From Kiritimatiellia bacterium (GTDB lineage: Bacteria; Verrucomicrobiota; Kiritimatiellia; RFP12; UBA1067): 9,089 bases of DNA. The notes beneath the pieces are model-generated. The model was not told the origin of the DNA, made no database searches, and saw only the letters and a program-made list of their open reading frames with translations. Below are positions 6,970 through 9,089 of the stretch, piece by piece (positions within the stretch are counted from its first letter, which is position 1; the number at the start of each line of letters is the position of its first letter). The position numbers and the translations under genes were made by a program. The stretch covers positions 1 to 9,089 of the forward strand of contig JAGOBZ010000112.1 of NCBI GenBank assembly GCA_017999015.1. Reading direction: 5' to 3'.

Positions 6970-7677
6970 CTAGCTGAGCTGCGTCGTGTCACCCACCAGC
7001 GTGCCGATGGTTTCACCGCAGACGATCCGGTCCAGCGCGTCTTCGTCGTAAAAATCAAACACCACGATTGGGATCCGGTTGTCCATACACAGCGCGAAGG
7101 CCGCCGAGTCCATCACCTTAAGGCGCTTGTGCAGGGCGTCCTCGTAGGTCACTTTATCGTAGCGCGTCGCGTTGGGGTCCAGGTTCGGATCCGCCGTGTA
7201 AATCCCGTCCACTTTTGTGGCCTTCAGCAACACCTCCGCCCCGATCTCGCTGGCGCGCAGCGCCGCCGCCGAATCGGTGCTGAAGTAGGGGTTGCCGGTG
7301 CCACCCGCAAAAATCACCACGCGGCCCTTGTCCAGATGCCGGACCGCCTTGCGTTGAATGAAAGGCTCTGCCACCTGATGCATCTCGATGGCCGTCTGCA
7401 GGCGCGTCTCCAGGCCCAGATGCTCAAGCGCGTTCTGCATCGCCAGCCCGTTGATGATGGTGGCCAGCATCCCCATGTTGTCGCCGGTGGTGCGGTTCAC
7501 GCCCTTGGACTCGCCTTTGAGCCCGCGGAAGATATTGCCGCCGCCCAGCACGATGCCGATCTGCACGCCCAGCTCCACCACCCGCGCCACTCGGCGCGCC
7601 ATCGAGGCCAGCGCGTCCGGATCGATGCACTCGCCCGACGAGCGGTTCCCGAGAACCTCGCCGCTCAGCTTCAGCAC
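6970..7677 (-). CDS. pyrH: UMP kinase
   Basis: This enzyme phosphorylates UMP to UDP with ATP, feeding UTP, CTP and UDP-sugar synthesis. It belongs to the amino-acid kinase fold and is normally a cytoplasmic hexamer. Numbered from GTG 7677 (235 residues), it shows LKLSGE (2-7), GGGNIFRG (45-52), TTGDNMGMLAT (63-73), GGTGNPYFSTDSAAALRA (125-142) and KATKVDGIYTADP (152-164), all expected for PyrH. The 5' end is uncertain. The conserved first strand begins earlier, with KYKRI encoded at 7692-7678, so GTG 7677 starts too late for a complete fold. The open frame extends only to the TGA at 7732-7734 and has no ATG, GTG or TTG upstream of 7677. The best alternatives are CTG at 7719 (249 residues, preceded by AAGGGGG with five bases between) or GTC at 7695, which has GGAG seven bases before it. 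It stops with TAG 16 bases before frr. murA lies upstream, where tsf is usual. Confidence 0.93.
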   Translation of the reverse strand: MLKLSGEVLGNRSSGECIDPDALASMARRVARVVELGVQIGIVLGGGNIFRGLKGESKGVNRTTGDNMGMLATIINGLAMQNALEHLGLETRLQTAIEMHQVAEPFIQRKAVRHLDKGRVVIFAGGTGNPYFSTDSAAALRASEIGAEVLLKATKVDGIYTADPNLDPNATRYDKVTYEDALHKRLKVMDSAAFALCMDNRIPIVVFDFYDEDALDRIVCGETIGTLVGDTTQLS

Positions 7678-7756
7678 AATCCGTTTGTACTTGACCTTGC
7701 CACTCCGCCGCGTTTCCAGAAACGCCCCCTTTCAACGCATGATTCGAAACGGAAAT

Positions 7757-7785
7757 AGCTTACCTAAACATCCCCGGAAGGTAAA
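7757..7785 (-). promoter_or_regulatory. Weak candidate promoter between murA and pyrH
   Basis: On the minus strand TTTACC (7785-7780) and TAAGCT (7762-7757) are separated by 17 bases in the most AT-rich part of this gap. They match the -35 and -10 consensus at four and three of six bases. It could give pyrH-frr extra transcription independent of murA. The matches are poor and this is a guess from spacing and composition. Confidence 0.2.
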
Positions 7786-7794
7786 CCGCTTTTT

Positions 7795-9087
7795 TTAGTC
7801 GTTCACGCGCTCGATGCCCGCACCCAGCCGCCGCAACTCCAGCTCGACCGACTCATAGCCGCGGTCGATGCTGCCGGCGTTCAGGATCACGGTCTCGTTC
7901 TTGGCGCACAGCGCCGCCACCAGCAGCGCCATGCCGGCCCGGATGTCCGGACTCGCCACACGCGTGCCGTGGAGCTGCGTCGGACCGGTCACCACCACGC
8001 GGTGCGGGTCACACTGCACGATGCGCGCGCCCATGCCGATCAAGTGGTCCACGAAATACATGCGGCTCTCGAACATCTTTTCGAAGAAGAGCGTGGTGCC
8101 GCGCGTCTGAGTGGCCAGCACGATCAGCACGCTCATCAGGTCAGAGGGAAACATCGGCCAAGGCCCGTCCTCGATCTTGGGGATCGCGTCGCCCAGGTCG
8201 TACGCGGTCTTGAGCCGCTGGCGTGCGGGCAGCCGCAGGCTCCGCACCTCGCGGTCGAAGGCCCACTTGACCCCGAGCCGCTTGAACGGCCGCTCCAGCG
8301 CCTCGAAATCGGCCGGCTCGACTCCCTCGACCGTCAACTCGCCGCCCGTGACCAGCGCCGCCGCCATGTAGCTGCCCGCGTCGATATAGTCCGGCCCCAC
8401 CCGTTGCTCGGTGCCGTGCAGCGACTCGACCCCCTCGATTGTCAGCAGGTTCGTGCCGATGCCGCCGATGCGTCCGCCCATTGCGTTGATCATGCGGCAG
8501 AGGTCCTGCACGTGCGGCTCGCAGGCCGCGTTGTACAAGAGCGTCGTGCCCTTGGCCAGCGCCGCCGCCATGACGAGGTTCTCGGTCGCTGTCACGCTCG
8601 CCTCGTCCAGCAGGATGCGCTGCGCCTCGAGACGCTTCGCGGCCTTGAAGAGATAGGTACCGCCGGTGCGGACCGAGGCCCCGAGCCGCCGGAACCCGTC
8701 GAGATGGGTGTCGATGCGGCGCCGCCCGATCACGTCGCCGCCCGGCGGATAGAGCTTGGCGGAACCGCAGCGCGCCAGCAGCGGCCCGGCGAAGAGGATC
8801 GACGAGCGAACCTTGCCGCACAGCGCCTTACTCAGGTGCGTGCTCTTGACGCGCCGCGCGCAGATGCGCACAGTTCTCCGCTCGCCGTCCAGCTCGACCT
8901 GCGCGCCCAGCTCGGCGAGCAGATCGATCATCGTGCGCACATCCGCGATCAGCGGCAGATTGCGGAGCACCACCGGCTCGGCGGTCAGCAGGCTCGCGGC
9001 CAACATGGGCAGCGCGGCATTCTTGTTGCCCGGCGTACGGTGGACACCGCTCACGGGCCGGCCACCTTTAATGACAAATCGTGACAT
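7795..9087 (-). CDS. murA: UDP-N-acetylglucosamine 1-carboxyvinyltransferase, Asp-type active site
   Basis: MurA transfers enolpyruvate from PEP to UDP-GlcNAc, the first committed step of peptidoglycan precursor synthesis in the cytoplasm. The 430-residue protein has the usual length and is complete: ATG at 9087, TAA at 7797-7795. The N-terminus FVIKGGRPVSGVHRTPGNKN (4-23) matches the family, including K22 and N23 for substrate binding. R94 in KVRSSI, R123 after the loop, D316 in PSDLMS, R342 in FESRMYFVDHL, D381-R383 in DIRAG and R409 in IDRGY align with known active-site residues. The catalytic loop reads PPGGDVIG, so D118 replaces the Cys (Cys115 in Escherichia coli) that fosfomycin alkylates. 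Asp in this place is known from Mycobacterium, Chlamydia and Borrelia and leaves the enzyme active. It is distinguished from EPSP synthase by the GNKNAALP and PGG motifs. Only two bases lie upstream, so the promoter and ribosome-binding site cannot be seen. It appears to lead the pyrH-frr cluster. Confidence 0.96.
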   Translation of the reverse strand: MSRFVIKGGRPVSGVHRTPGNKNAALPMLAASLLTAEPVVLRNLPLIADVRTMIDLLAELGAQVELDGERRTVRICARRVKSTHLSKALCGKVRSSILFAGPLLARCGSAKLYPPGGDVIGRRRIDTHLDGFRRLGASVRTGGTYLFKAAKRLEAQRILLDEASVTATENLVMAAALAKGTTLLYNAACEPHVQDLCRMINAMGGRIGGIGTNLLTIEGVESLHGTEQRVGPDYIDAGSYMAAALVTGGELTVEGVEPADFEALERPFKRLGVKWAFDREVRSLRLPARQRLKTAYDLGDAIPKIEDGPWPMFPSDLMSVLIVLATQTRGTTLFFEKMFESRMYFVDHLIGMGARIVQCDPHRVVVTGPTQLHGTRVASPDIRAGMALLVAALCAKNETVILNAGSIDRGYESVELELRRLGAGIERVND

Positions 9088-9089
9088 GG

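Noticed and set aside
6954..7058. Extended N-terminus of frr starting inside pyrH
   Set aside because: The extra 35 residues are unlike RRF, overlap pyrH, and the internal ATG at 6953 has a good ribosome-binding site and matches the family start.
6820..7758. 312-residue plus-strand open frame opposite pyrH
   Set aside because: It lies opposite the conserved UMP kinase and shows only low-complexity His/Arg/Val-rich sequence without recognisable domains.
7757..7797. Inverted repeat TTACC/GGTAA followed by a T-run on the plus strand, as a terminator
   Set aside because: The stem is only five pairs with a 15-base loop, and the T-run follows on the plus strand while all nearby genes are on the minus strand. 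It partly overlaps the murA stop codon.
7969..9084. 371-residue plus-strand open frame opposite murA
   Set aside because: It is antisense to a complete MurA with active-site motifs; its composition (Arg, Ala, His, Asp) is typical of the reverse frame of a GC-rich gene.

Overview
This is a GC-rich bacterial chromosomal window with seven protein genes, packed tightly and without mobile elements, CRISPR arrays, tRNA or rRNA that I can see. The largest gene-free stretch is only 133 bases. The mix suggests a member of the PVC group, possibly Kiritimatiellota, Lentisphaerota or Verrucomicrobiota. The hints are a secreted LamG-type protein with tandem beta-sandwich domains, a carboxynorspermidine decarboxylase, and a MurA with Asp in place of the catalytic Cys. 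This placement is an inference, not a proof.

Left part, plus strand. The window opens inside the 3' end of a carboxynorspermidine/carboxyspermidine decarboxylase gene (polyamine synthesis). After 133 bases carrying a likely extended -10 promoter comes a gene for a 576-residue exported protein with a LamG-like domain followed by two related C-terminal domains. Then comes rmuC, encoding a membrane-anchored coiled-coil protein with a PD-(D/E)xK nuclease-like core.

Right part, minus strand. Five genes run leftward and probably form one operon: murA (first step of peptidoglycan precursor synthesis), pyrH (UMP kinase), frr (ribosome recycling factor), a Pro/Ala-rich bitopic membrane protein of unknown function, and a family II (Mn-dependent) pyrophosphatase with a CBS-DRTGG regulatory insert. 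Gaps are 16 to about 117 bases. This operon converges on rmuC with only 7 bases between the two stop codons. The common bacterial order rpsB-tsf-pyrH-frr is altered here: murA, not tsf, precedes pyrH. UMP kinase feeds UTP and UDP-GlcNAc formation, MurA uses UDP-GlcNAc, and pyrophosphatase removes the PPi released by UDP-GlcNAc synthesis, so a shared link to cell-wall nucleotide-sugar supply is possible but inferred.

The points most worth a second look are the Cys-to-Asp MurA, the lack of a normal start codon where pyrH should begin, the unknown membrane protein with a recurring T-x-R/K-L/I motif, and a 16-base perfect palindrome where the pyrophosphatase ribosome-binding site should be. I see no clear new multi-gene defence or mobile system.
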